NCBI RefSeq assembly: GCF_010384365.1
Contig: NZ_CP048397.1
Location: 2,976,001 to 3,040,000, forward strand
DNA from: Streptomyces sp. S4.7
GTDB taxonomy: Bacteria > Actinomycetota > Actinomycetes > Streptomycetales > Streptomycetaceae
Direction of reading: 5' to 3'
Length of the DNA stretch: 64,000 bases
In this document: piece by piece, positions 1-8,438 of the stretch
Numbering within the stretch: position 1 is the first letter of the stretch
Layout: the number at the start of each line of letters is the position of its first letter
Made by a program: the position numbers and the translations under genes
The notes under the pieces: model-generated
Databases searched by the model: none
Told to the model about the DNA's origin: nothing
What the model saw: only the letters and a program-made list of their open reading frames with translations

Positions 1-984
1 GAGGCCGCCGGAGAGCCGGGAGTCGGAGATGTCCGCGATGCCGTAGTCGGCGAGGGGCGAGTCGGCGGCGGCGTGCTCGTCGACGTTCTTGTCGAAGCCC
101 TTGTCGGCGGCGACCTTCTCCAGGCCGTCGGGGTTGGCGGAGGCGTAGAAGGAGACGACGCCGGCGAGCAGGAGGGCCGTGCCGAGGCCGGCCGCCAGCA
201 GCCCGCGCGGCGAGCGCGCCGCGGCCGGCGCGGTCGCGGGCACGGTGGGCGCGGGTGCGGCGGGCGCGTCGATCAGTTCACCGTCCACCCGCAGCTTGAG
301 CGGCGCGGCGAGCCCGCGTGCCCCGTGGACCAGGTCCGGGCGTACGGCGATGACCGCCCCGACCGTCAGCGCGGTGATCGCAGCCTCGCCGATGCCGATG
401 AGGACGTGCACGCCGACCATCGCGGTGAGCACCTTGCCGATCGGGACATCGGTGGTCCCGCCGATCGCGTAGAGGAGGGTGAAGGCAGCGGCGGCGGCCG
501 GCACCGACACCAGGGCGGCGACGAACGCGGACCCGGTCACCGAGTGGCGCCCCTTCGGCAGGACCCGGAGGAGGGCCCGGAAGATCCCGTACGAGACGAG
601 CACCGTCACGACGCCCATGACCGTGATGTTCACGCCGAGCGCGGTGAGTCCGCCGTCCGCGAAGAGGATTCCCTGCATCAGCAGGACGACGGCGATGCAG
701 AGCACCCCGGTGAAGGGGCCGACGAGTATCGCCGCCAGCGCCCCGCCGAGCAGATGCCCGCTGGTGCCGGCCGCGACGGGGAAGTTCAGCATCTGTACGG
801 CGAAGACGAAGGCCGCGACGAGACCCGCGAGGGGCGCGGTGCGCTCCGCGCCGTGGCCCTCGGCGAGGGGTCCGTCGCCCAGCTCGCGGCGTGCGCCGCG
901 CAGGCTGACCGCCACGGCCCCGGCCGCGACGACGCCGGCGGCGGCCGACACCGGCAGGTTGATCATTCCGTCGGGGACATGCAT
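1..984 (-). CDS. cbiM: CbiM/NikM-type ECF transporter substrate-capture protein, partial
   Basis: Membrane S-component of an energy-coupling-factor transporter for Co2+ or Ni2+. The gene is cut by the left window edge: 328 codons are visible and no stop. It starts at ATG 984 with MHVPDGMI, the N-terminal His-containing signature of the CbiM/NikM family (His2 binds the metal in known structures). Several hydrophobic segments follow to about residue 210. After a linker comes one more membrane segment and NPDGLEKVA near residue 282, a PDGLE/CbiN-like module, so M and N parts are fused. An alternative in-frame Met at codon 7 would lose the metal-binding His. A Nur-box-like palindrome upstream suggests nickel as substrate; this is inference. 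Confidence 0.9.
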   Translation of the reverse strand, partial: MHVPDGMINLPVSAAAGVVAAGAVAVSLRGARRELGDGPLAEGHGAERTAPLAGLVAAFVFAVQMLNFPVAAGTSGHLLGGALAAILVGPFTGVLCIAVVLLMQGILFADGGLTALGVNITVMGVVTVLVSYGIFRALLRVLPKGRHSVTGSAFVAALVSVPAAAAAFTLLYAIGGTTDVPIGKVLTAMVGVHVLIGIGEAAITALTVGAVIAVRPDLVHGARGLAAPLKLRVDGELIDAPAAPAPTVPATAPAAARSPRGLLAAGLGTALLLAGVVSFYASANPDGLEKVAADKGFDKNVDEHAAADSPLADYGIADISDSRLSGGL

Positions 985-1011
985 GGGCGGGCTCCGCTTC
1001 CGGCAGGCGTG

Positions 1012-1039
1012 GTGAACCGCTCGAAGTGAACCGTTCGAA
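1012..1039. repeat. Two tandem 14-bp units upstream of cbiM
   Basis: Units 1012-1025 and 1026-1039 read GTGAACCGCTCGAA and GTGAACCGTTCGAA, with one mismatch. They lie between the Nur-like palindrome and the cbiM start, so in its 5' leader or promoter-proximal region. No known element is recognised. Confidence 0.6.
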
Positions 1040-1050
1040 TAGATAGTCCT

Positions 1051-1073
1051 CTCTTGCGAACGAGTTGCAAGAG
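1051..1073. promoter_or_regulatory. Nur-box-like palindrome
   Basis: CTCTTGC (1051-1057) and GCAAGAG (1067-1073) form a perfect inverted repeat with a 9-nt spacer. Inside it TTGCGA-N5-TTGCAA (1054-1070) fits the published Streptomyces Nur (nickel-sensing Fur-family repressor) consensus tTGCaa-N5-ttGCAA. It sits 67 bp or more upstream of the cbiM start. Nickel-dependent repression of the transporter is inferred. Confidence 0.6.
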
Positions 1074-1234
1074 CGCGGGCCATGCGAATCGGTGTACGGG
1101 CACCGAACGGCACGGAAAGTTTGCGGATTCCGGGACGCACGGCGTTAAATATCTGACAAAAGGTATGTTGTGTTGTAAAGCGCCTCATATTGCGCCGCAC
1201 ACCGCGTCGAAGACCGCCGCAGAGGAGCGAAGCG

Positions 1235-1648
1235 ATGCCAGCCGTCGTAGAGCAGCCCGCCAAGGTCCGCCTCATCACGGACACCCCCCACCACCGGCGC
1301 CTCTCGGTCACCCTCCGCTACGACAGCGCCGATCCGCTGGCCGTCCGCGTCGCCTTCCCCGCCGAGGTGTCACGCGACGACGGCGAGGTGGTGTGGGCTT
1401 TCGCCCGCGAGCTGCTGGAAGCGGGACTGCGTACGCCGTCGGGCGAGGGAGATGTACGCGTCTGGCCCTGCGGCCGGGCCCAGACGATGCTCGAATTCCA
1501 CTCACCGGACGGTGTGGCACTGATCCAGTTCGACACCGCCGCACTGCGCCGCTTCCTGCGGCTGACACACCAGACGGTCCCGGCCGGCGAGGAGCGCTAC
1601 CCACTGCGCGCCAAGCGCGGCCTGGACCGCCTGCTGCACAACTCCTAG
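1235..1648 (+). CDS. SsgA-like protein (SALP), sporulation/cell-division regulator
   Basis: A 137-residue cytoplasmic protein of the SsgA/SsgB family, which is confined to morphologically complex actinomycetes. The family guides FtsZ placement and peptidoglycan remodelling during sporulation. Family hallmarks are visible: LRYDSADPLAVRVAF near residue 29, then VWAFARELL, GDVRVWP and a C-terminal FLRLT segment. Length agrees with the family (about 130-145). The start at 1235 is preceded by GAGGAG at a good distance; a 15-codon upstream extension is Arg-rich and unlikely. It looks monocistronic, and the AT-rich stretch at about 1150-1195 could hold its promoter. Which paralogue (ssgA-ssgG or another) cannot be decided by eye. 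Confidence 0.88.
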   Translation: MPAVVEQPAKVRLITDTPHHRRLSVTLRYDSADPLAVRVAFPAEVSRDDGEVVWAFARELLEAGLRTPSGEGDVRVWPCGRAQTMLEFHSPDGVALIQFDTAALRRFLRLTHQTVPAGEERYPLRAKRGLDRLLHNS

Positions 1649-1670
1649 GTCGGAGTCGGGTCGGGTCACC

Positions 1671-3923
1671 TCAGACCCGCACCAGCTCCTTCTCCGGGCC
1701 GGGCCCGGCGTCCCGGCCCGCGCCGTCGGACTCCTTCTCCAGCATCTTCCGCAGCTGCTCCCCCTCCACGTCCACGTTCGGCAGCAGCCTGTCCAGCCAG
1801 CGGGGCAGCCACCACGCCTTGCTGCCGAGCAGCGCGAGCACCGCCGGGACGATGGCCATCCGGACCACGAACGCGTCGAAGAAGACGGCGATGGCGAGCG
1901 AGAAGCCGATCATCTTGATCATGGACTCGCCGGAGCCGATGAAGCCCGCGAAGACCGCCATCATGATCACCGCGGCGGCGGTGACGACCCGCGCCCCGTG
2001 CCGGAAACCGGTGACGATCGCCTGGCCGGGGCGCTCCCCGTGGACGTACGCCTCCCGCATCCGGGTGACCAGGAAGACCTCGTAGTCCATGGCGAGACCG
2101 AAGACCACACCCACCATGAAGATCGGCATCATCGACATGACGGGACCGGTCTGCTCGACGCCGAACAGACCCGAGAGCCAGCCCCACTGGAAGACCGCGA
2201 CCACCGCGCCGAGCGCGGCGACGACCGACAGCAGGAACCCGAGGGCCGCCTTGAGCGGTACCAGGACCGACCGGAAGACGAGCATCAGCAGCAGGAACGC
2301 CAGACCCACGACGAGCGCGAGATAGGGCAGCAGCGCGTCGTTCATCTTCTCGGAGAAGTCGGTGTTCATCGCGGTGGCGCCGGTCACCAGGACCTTCGCC
2401 TCGCTGTCGGAGGCGATCTCGCCGCCCGCGTCGCGGATGGCGTGGACCAGGTTCTCCGTCTCCACCGACGAGGGACGGTCCTTCGGGACGACCGTGATCG
2501 TGGCGGTGTCACCGGCCTTGTTGTACGTGGCCGGGGTGACGGCCGCGACGCCCTTCAGGTCCTTCACGGCGTCGGTGACCCGCCCCGCGGTCTGCTTGGC
2601 GTTGTCGTCGCCCTTGCCGTCCACGACGACCAGCAGCGGGCCGTTGAAGCCGGGGCCGAAGCCGTCGGACAGCATGTCGTACGCCTTGCGCTGCGTCGTG
2701 CTCGTCGGCTGCGATCCGTCGTCGGGCAGACCCATCTCCAGCGAGGTCGCCGGTACGGCGATGATGCCGAGGCCCACGACCCCGGCCAGGAGCACGGCGA
2801 CGGGGCGGCGCAGCACGAAGCGGGCCCAGCGGGTGCCCATGTTGGGCTTGCCCTCGGCCACCTTGCCGTCGGCCGACGCCGCCCGCTCCCGTTCGTGCCG
2901 CTCGCGCACCTTCTTGCCCTGCACGCGCCTGCCCGCGAATCCCAGCACGGCCGGGACGAGCGTGAGCGCGACGACGACGGCGATGACGACCGTACCGGCG
3001 GCGGCGATGCCCATCTTGGTGAGCATCGGGATGTTGACGACGGAGAGCCCGACGAGCGCGATGACGACGGTGAGCCCCGCGAAGACGACCGCGGATCCCG
3101 CCGTCCCGGCGGCCCGCCCGGCGGCTTCCTCCGGTTCACGCCCCTCCGTCAGCTCCGCCCGGTAGCGCGAGACGATGAACAGGGCGTAGTCGATGCCGAC
3201 GGCGAGGCCGATCATCATCGCGAGAATGCCGGTGGTGGAGCCGAGGTCCATCACACCGGCCAGCGCCGTGATGGTCGAGACACCGATCCCGACGCCGATG
3301 AGCGCGGTGAGCAGTGGCAGCCCCGCCGCGATCAGCGAGCCGAAGGTGATGACGAGTACGACGGCGGCGACGGAGACGCCGATGACCTCGGTGGCCCCGG
3401 TCTCCGGTACGGCCTGGAGCGCGTCCCCGCCGATCTCGACCGTCAGGCCCGCGTCCCGCGCGTCGGCCCCGGTCTCCTCCAGCGCGGTGCGGGTCTCCTC
3501 GGTCAGCTCCATGGAGCTGACCTTGTACGTGATGGACACGTAGGCCGTCGAACCGTCCTGCGAGACGGCCTTGGCCGTGTACGGGTCGGTGACCCGCGCG
3601 ATCTGGTCCGAGCCGGCCGGCAGCTCGTCGACGATCTTCTCGACCTCGGCCTTGTTGGCGGCGGAGGTCATCTTCCCGCCGTCCGGGGCCTTGAAGACGA
3701 CACGGGCCGTCGCTCCGTCGGCGCTGCCGCCGGGGAAGCGCTCCTCCAGCAGGTCGAAGGCCTTCTGGGCCTCCGTCCCCGGAATGGAGAAGGAGCTGGA
3801 GGTCGCGGTGGACGCGGATGCGGCGCCGACGCCGGCCAGGGCCAGCAGCGCCACCCATACGAGGGCGACGAGATTTCGGCGTCGGAAGGCGAACCGTCCG
3901 AGTCTGTACAGGAACGTGGCCAC
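1671..3923 (-). CDS. MMPL/RND-family transporter
   Basis: Inner-membrane proton-driven exporter of lipids, drugs or polyketide-like compounds, 750 residues. Two repeated halves each hold a large extracytoplasmic loop and a block of membrane helices. The proton-relay type motifs GLAVGIDYALF and GLAMDYEVF are visible in the middle helices of each half, as in MmpL proteins. The GTG start at 3923 has GGGAG eight bases upstream. The C terminus is short and charged, without the long tail of mycobacterial MmpL3. It lies downstream of a tetR gene on the same strand, so regulator and pump are probably co-transcribed or co-regulated. The substrate is unknown. Confidence 0.9.
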   Translation of the reverse strand: MATFLYRLGRFAFRRRNLVALVWVALLALAGVGAASASTATSSSFSIPGTEAQKAFDLLEERFPGGSADGATARVVFKAPDGGKMTSAANKAEVEKIVDELPAGSDQIARVTDPYTAKAVSQDGSTAYVSITYKVSSMELTEETRTALEETGADARDAGLTVEIGGDALQAVPETGATEVIGVSVAAVVLVITFGSLIAAGLPLLTALIGVGIGVSTITALAGVMDLGSTTGILAMMIGLAVGIDYALFIVSRYRAELTEGREPEEAAGRAAGTAGSAVVFAGLTVVIALVGLSVVNIPMLTKMGIAAAGTVVIAVVVALTLVPAVLGFAGRRVQGKKVRERHERERAASADGKVAEGKPNMGTRWARFVLRRPVAVLLAGVVGLGIIAVPATSLEMGLPDDGSQPTSTTQRKAYDMLSDGFGPGFNGPLLVVVDGKGDDNAKQTAGRVTDAVKDLKGVAAVTPATYNKAGDTATITVVPKDRPSSVETENLVHAIRDAGGEIASDSEAKVLVTGATAMNTDFSEKMNDALLPYLALVVGLAFLLLMLVFRSVLVPLKAALGFLLSVVAALGAVVAVFQWGWLSGLFGVEQTGPVMSMMPIFMVGVVFGLAMDYEVFLVTRMREAYVHGERPGQAIVTGFRHGARVVTAAAVIMMAVFAGFIGSGESMIKMIGFSLAIAVFFDAFVVRMAIVPAVLALLGSKAWWLPRWLDRLLPNVDVEGEQLRKMLEKESDGAGRDAGPGPEKELVRV

Positions 3924-4053
3924 GAGGCGTACTCCCGGTCTGGGGGTGGGTCAGGGCATGGGGAGCCGACCGACGGCGCGAGAGCGACACGCGTGCGGTA
4001 CTGGGTACTGCTGGGGAACCCCGGAGATGGGCGAGCGGCCCAGGGAGGCGGAG

Positions 4054-4101
4054 CTGCGGTGCTGCGGTGCTGCGGTGCTGCGGTGCTGCGGTGCTGCGGG
4101 G
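4054..4101. repeat. 8-bp tandem repeat array (CTGCGGTG)
   Basis: Five perfect CTGCGGTG units (4054-4093) are followed by one imperfect unit ending at 4101. The array starts just past the tetR stop, between tetR and the MMPL gene. It is outside both coding regions, so copy-number change would alter only their spacing. Confidence 0.8.
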
Positions 4102-4105
4102 AGGG

Positions 4106-4678
4106 TCAGACGCCGAGGGCGGGGAGAACCACGGCGTCGAGGTAATCGCGGAGGAACGCCTGGTCGACAGAGCGGTCCTCGACGAGCTGCCGGGCGACGA
4201 AGGCGCCGACCAGCATGTGTGTGACGTACTTCAGCGCGGGTTGGTCCGCGCTGATCTCACCCCGGTCCACGGCACGGCTCAGGAACACGCTCAGCCCGTT
4301 CAGCTCGGGCTCGATGAGGAGTTCGCGCAGGGCCTGGTGGAGATCGGGGTTGGTGTGGACGGCATGGACCAGACCCCGCATCAGCGCGGTGTCCCGTTCC
4401 ATCTGACAGTCGTCGGCCATCGAGACCATGGCGTGGAAGTCCCCGCGCAGCGAGCCGGTGTCGATCTGTGCGACATCGGCCGGCTTGTTGTGGCGCAGGG
4501 CCCGTGCGACGAGCTCCGGCTTGCTCCCCCACTGGCGGTAGAGGGTGGCCTTGCTGGAGTGGGTGCGGCCGGCGACGGCGTCCATGGTGAGGGCGTCGTA
4601 GCCGACCTCGCGCAGCAGGTCGAGCACGGCTGAGTACAACTCGCTCTCGCGCTCCGGCGTGAGTCTGGTGCGTGCCAT
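4106..4678 (-). CDS. TetR-family transcriptional regulator
   Basis: A 190-residue one-component repressor. The N-terminal helix-turn-helix is clear (YDALTMDAVAGRTHSSKATL followed by YRQWGSK, residues about 26-53). The divergent C-terminal half resembles ligand-binding/dimer domains. ATG 4678 is preceded by GGGAGG at good spacing; in-frame codons further upstream belong to no recognisable domain. Two overlapping palindromes just upstream are the likely operator, so it probably represses itself and the MMPL exporter downstream. The divergent protease gene could also be affected, since both promoters share the same 209-bp gap. Confidence 0.9.
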   Translation of the reverse strand: MARTRLTPERESELYSAVLDLLREVGYDALTMDAVAGRTHSSKATLYRQWGSKPELVARALRHNKPADVAQIDTGSLRGDFHAMVSMADDCQMERDTALMRGLVHAVHTNPDLHQALRELLIEPELNGLSVFLSRAVDRGEISADQPALKYVTHMLVGAFVARQLVEDRSVDQAFLRDYLDAVVLPALGV

Positions 4679-4712
4679 GGCCGACCTCCCCTCAAGGAAT
4701 CGAGGAACCGAA

Positions 4713-4771
4713 CGAAACGGTTTCGTACAGTACGAAGATAACCCCACCCTCATCGAAACGGCAACGTTTCG
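4713..4771. promoter_or_regulatory. Cluster of palindromes, probable TetR operator
   Basis: Three inverted repeats lie in the tetR/protease divergent gap: CGAAAC-G-GTTTCG (4713-4725), TTCGTAC-A-GTACGAA (4722-4736) and CGAAACG-N4-CGTTTCG (4754-4771). The first and third share the same half-site. Repeated half-sites upstream of a tetR gene are typical of autoregulatory operators; binding itself is inferred. Confidence 0.6.
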
Positions 4772-4887
4772 CTTGTGGGCTCCGCCACACCCTCCACACA
4801 CACGACCGAGCGCCCGCCGAACACATCCGGCCAACTGACTTGTGCCCACGAGTTGCCCCGCCCCTCCCGCGCGGAAAGCATTGGGGG

Positions 4888-7800
4888 GTGAGTGACGACG
4901 TCGCGTATCTCCGCTATCCGCACCTGCACGACGACTTGCTGTGTTTCGCCGCCGAGGACGATCTCTGGGTCGCCCCCCTCTCGTCGGCCAAGCACCGCCC
5001 GGACCGCGCGTGGCGGGTGACCGTCGACCGCACCAGAGTGGGACATCCGCGGTTCTCGCCCGACGGCAGCCAGATCGCGTACACGACCTGGCGCAGCCTC
5101 GATCCCGAGATCCATCTGGCACCGGTGGCCGGCGGCCCGGCCCGCCGGCTCAGCTACTGGGGCTCCACCGACACCCGCGTCTGCGGCTGGACGCCGCCGG
5201 ACAAGGACGGCTCGGCGCAGATCCTCGCCGTCTCCTCGCACGGACAGCCGTTCTCGTACTACTCCTGGGCCTACAGCGTCCCCACCGACGGCTCCCCCGG
5301 CGGCAAGCTCCCCTGGGGCCCGGTCGCCGACATAGCCGTCGCCGACATCGGGGGCGAGCGGCGCACGCTGCTGCTCACCGGAAAGCCGCCGCACGAGCCG
5401 GCCGCCTGGAAGCGGTACCGGGGTGGGGCCATGGGCCGGCTCTGGCTGCACGGCGAGCGTCTGCTGGAGGATCTGCCCGGCCATCTCGACTGTCCGATGT
5501 TCGTCGACGGGCGCATCGCCTTCCTCTCCGACCACGAGGGCGTCGGCAATCTCTACTCGACGCTCCCCGACGGCACCGACCTGCGCCGGCACACCGACCA
5601 CGACGCGTTCTACGCCCGCCACGCGTCGTCCGACGGACGACGGATCGTCTACCAGTGCGCGGGAGACCTCTGGCTGGTCGACTCGCTCGCGCCCGGCGCG
5701 GTGCCGCGCAAGCTGTCGGTACGGCTCGGCGGCCCGCGCGCCGGGCGGCGCGCCTACCAGGTCCCGGCCACCCACCACGTCGATTCGATCTCCGTCGACA
5801 CCACGGGCCGCGCCAGCGCCGTCTCCGTACGCGGCAGCCTGTACTGGCTCACCCACCGCGACGGCCCCGCCCGCACGATCACCGACACTCCGGGGGTACG
5901 GGTCCGGCTCCCCGAGATGCTGGGCAGCGGCGGCAAGGTCGCCTATGTCACCGACGCGGACGGCGAGGACGCGATCGAGATCGCCTATCTGCCCCGCGCG
6001 AGCGGGGACCGGCCGCCGCTGCGGCTCGCCTCCGGGCGGCTGGGGCGGGTGCACGAACTGATCGCCGACCCGGACGGCGAACGGCTGGCGCTGACGACGC
6101 ACGACGGAAGACTGCTGATACTGACGGTTCCCGACGACGCGCCGGACGACGCGACGTCGGAAGTTCCCGGTGCGGAACCGGCCGAGCCCGTCGCGGCGGA
6201 CGTCACCGAGGACGTCACCGAACTCATCCGCTCCGTCAACGGCCCCGTCACCGACCTGGCGTTCTCCCCCGACGGTGACTGGATCGCCTGGTCCCACCCC
6301 GGAGTCGGCCGCTCGCTGCGCCAGATCAAGATGGCGCGGATCGCCGACCGTACGATCGTCGACGTCACCAACGGCCGCTTCGAGGACGAGAATCCGGTCT
6401 TCACCCGGGACGGCCGATATCTCGCCTTTCTTTCCTGGCGCGGATTCGACCCCGTGTACGACGTGCACACCGGCGACCTCTCCTTCCCGCTGGGCTGCCG
6501 CCCCTATCTCGTACCGCTGTCGTCGGCGACGCCCTCGCCGTTCGCGCTGTCCCCGGACGGCCGGCCGGCCGCGGGCGGACTCGACCCGGTGGCGGCCGTC
6601 GTGTCCGACGGCGCCGCGGCCTTCGGGGGCACCTCCCAGGCCGAAGGCTCCGGGGGAGGGACGGTGACGGTCGAGGTCGAAGGGCTGGCGAGCCGGGTCA
6701 CGCCGTTCCCGGTCTCCGCGTCCAAGTACTCGGCCCTGCAACCCGTCAGCGGCGGCGGCCTGGTGTGGCTGCGCTGGCCGATCTCCGGCGCGCTCGGCGA
6801 GACGTTCGCCAACCCCGCCGACACCTCGGGCCGGCCGACGCTCGAACACTTCGACATCACCAAGGCGCGCAGGAGTGAACTCGTCGACCACCTCGACTGG
6901 TTCGCGATCAGCCGGGACGGCTCACGGCTCGTGGTCGTGGACGACGACGATCTGCGCGCCGTGCCCGCCAACGAGCCCGGCGACGGCGACTCGACCGTCC
7001 ACCTCGACCTGCGCCGCATCCTGCACGAGGTCGATCCCGCGGCGGAGTGGCGCCAGGCGTACGGGGAGGCGGGCCGCATCATCCGCGCGTACTTCTGGGA
7101 GCCGCAGATGTGCGGCATCGACTGGGACGCGGTCCTCGACCAGTACCGCCCGCTGGTCGAACGCGTCGCGACACCCGACGAGTTCGCCGATCTGCTGCGC
7201 GAGGCGCTCGGCGAACTGGGCACCTCGCACGCGTACGTCACCCCCGCCCGCCGCAACGAGGGACCGCCGCACTACCAGCGCGCCATGGGTCTGCTCGGCG
7301 CCAACCTCGTCTGCCGGGACGGCGAATGGCTCGTCAAACGGATCCTGCCCGGTGAGTCGTCGGACTCCAAGGCCCGCTCCCCGCTGGCCGGTACGGGCAT
7401 CCGCGAGGGCGCGGTCCTCACCCATGTCGACGGCCGGCCCGTCGACCCGGTGACCGGCCCCTTCCCGCTGCTGTCCGCCGCCGGCGGCACGACGGTCGAG
7501 CTGACCTTCCGCCCCGCCGAGGACCTGTCGACGGCCAACGGCGTTGCCGGGAACGGCGGTTCACGGCGCGTCGCGATCGTCCCGCTCATCGACGAACGGC
7601 CCCTGCGCTACCAGGACTGGGTCGCCAAGCGCCGCGAGGTCGTCCGCGAGATGAGCGGCGGCAAGTGCGGCTACCTCCACATCCCCGACATGGGCGGCTC
7701 CGGCTGGGCGCAGTTCAACCGGGACCTGCGGCTGGAGGTGTCCAGGCCCGGACTGATCGTGGACGTACGCGGAAACGCGGGCGGCCACATCAGCGAACTC

Positions 7801-8289
7801 GTCGTGGAGAAGCTGACCCGGCGCATCCTCGGCTGGGACCTCACGCGCAACGCGCAGGCGGTCAGTTACGCCTCCAACGCCCCGCGCGGCCCGGTGGTCG
7901 CGATCGCGGACGAGGCCACCTCCTCCGACGGCGACATGATCACCGCCGCGTTCCGGCTGCTGAAACTGGGCCCGGTGGTCGGACAGCGCACCTGGGGAGG
8001 GGTGGTCGGCATGACCGGCAGACACCGGCTGGGCGACGGCACGGTGATCACGGTGCCGATGAACGCGGCCTGGTTCGACACCTACGGCTGGTCGGTCGAG
8101 AACCACGGTGTGGAACCGGACATCGAGGCGCTGCGCACACCGCTGGACTGGGCGGAGGGACGGCACGCGCAGCTGGACGACGCGGTGTGGGTGGCACTGG
8201 AGTTGCTGGCGAAACAGCCGGCGGCGACACCCCCGGACTACACGAACGTCCCGGACCGCCGCCGCCCCGCGCTACCGCCGCGAAGCTGA
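4888..8289 (+). CDS. Tricorn-type S41 serine protease
   Basis: Large cytosolic peptidase of 1133 residues, homologous to archaeal tricorn, which trims proteasome or Lon products to short peptides. The order of parts matches tricorn: WD-like beta-propeller repeats with recurring FSPDG/LSPDG motifs over about residues 1-690, a helical domain, a PDZ domain at about 800-880, and the S41 core. Catalytic residues can be placed: Ser780-His781 in GTSHAYV and the nucleophile Ser1013 in DEATSSDGDM. The start was set at GTG 4888, where homology to the propeller begins; the upstream 72 in-frame codons have no domain and cover the operator region. The Shine-Dalgarno there (GGAAAG or the G-run) is weak. 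It is followed by a hairpin terminator. Confidence 0.9.
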   Translation: MSDDVAYLRYPHLHDDLLCFAAEDDLWVAPLSSAKHRPDRAWRVTVDRTRVGHPRFSPDGSQIAYTTWRSLDPEIHLAPVAGGPARRLSYWGSTDTRVCGWTPPDKDGSAQILAVSSHGQPFSYYSWAYSVPTDGSPGGKLPWGPVADIAVADIGGERRTLLLTGKPPHEPAAWKRYRGGAMGRLWLHGERLLEDLPGHLDCPMFVDGRIAFLSDHEGVGNLYSTLPDGTDLRRHTDHDAFYARHASSDGRRIVYQCAGDLWLVDSLAPGAVPRKLSVRLGGPRAGRRAYQVPATHHVDSISVDTTGRASAVSVRGSLYWLTHRDGPARTITDTPGVRVRLPEMLGSGGKVAYVTDADGEDAIEIAYLPRASGDRPPLRLASGRLGRVHELIADPDGERLALTTHDGRLLILTVPDDAPDDATSEVPGAEPAEPVAADVTEDVTELIRSVNGPVTDLAFSPDGDWIAWSHPGVGRSLRQIKMARIADRTIVDVTNGRFEDENPVFTRDGRYLAFLSWRGFDPVYDVHTGDLSFPLGCRPYLVPLSSATPSPFALSPDGRPAAGGLDPVAAVVSDGAAAFGGTSQAEGSGGGTVTVEVEGLASRVTPFPVSASKYSALQPVSGGGLVWLRWPISGALGETFANPADTSGRPTLEHFDITKARRSELVDHLDWFAISRDGSRLVVVDDDDLRAVPANEPGDGDSTVHLDLRRILHEVDPAAEWRQAYGEAGRIIRAYFWEPQMCGIDWDAVLDQYRPLVERVATPDEFADLLREALGELGTSHAYVTPARRNEGPPHYQRAMGLLGANLVCRDGEWLVKRILPGESSDSKARSPLAGTGIREGAVLTHVDGRPVDPVTGPFPLLSAAGGTTVELTFRPAEDLSTANGVAGNGGSRRVAIVPLIDERPLRYQDWVAKRREVVREMSGGKCGYLHIPDMGGSGWAQFNRDLRLEVSRPGLIVDVRGNAGGHISELVVEKLTRRILGWDLTRNAQAVSYASNAPRGPVVAIADEATSSDGDMITAAFRLLKLGPVVGQRTWGGVVGMTGRHRLGDGTVITVPMNAAWFDTYGWSVENHGVEPDIEALRTPLDWAEGRHAQLDDAVWVALELLAKQPAATPPDYTNVPDRRRPALPPRS

Positions 8290-8292
8290 TCC

Positions 8293-8363
8293 CGCCGGAC
8301 GGGCTCATCAAGCCCGTCCGGCGATTGAGGACACGGCACGCAGCCCGTCCGGCGATCGGGGAC
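8293..8363. terminator. Hairpin terminator plus repeated 22-bp intergenic motif
   Basis: CGCCGGACGGGCT (8293-8305) pairs perfectly with AGCCCGTCCGGCG (8311-8323). The right arm begins a 22-bp motif at 8311-8332 that recurs at 8342-8363 with two substitutions. The same AGCCCGTCCGGCGATTGAGG-type motif is, from memory, common between Streptomyces genes. It should end the protease transcript and may also serve the convergent SDR gene. Confidence 0.75.
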
Positions 8364-8438
8364 ACCCACACCCGGCCCGCACACAGGAGCGCACCCGGTG
8401 CACAGGTCACCAGGTGCGCTCCGCCGCGAACTACCCGC

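Noticed and set aside
1998..6891. Very long open frames opposite the MMPL and tricorn genes (700 codons or more)
   Set aside because: They are antisense or out-of-frame reflections of GC-rich coding sequence: His/Arg/Gly-rich composition, no domains, and perfect overlap with well-supported genes.
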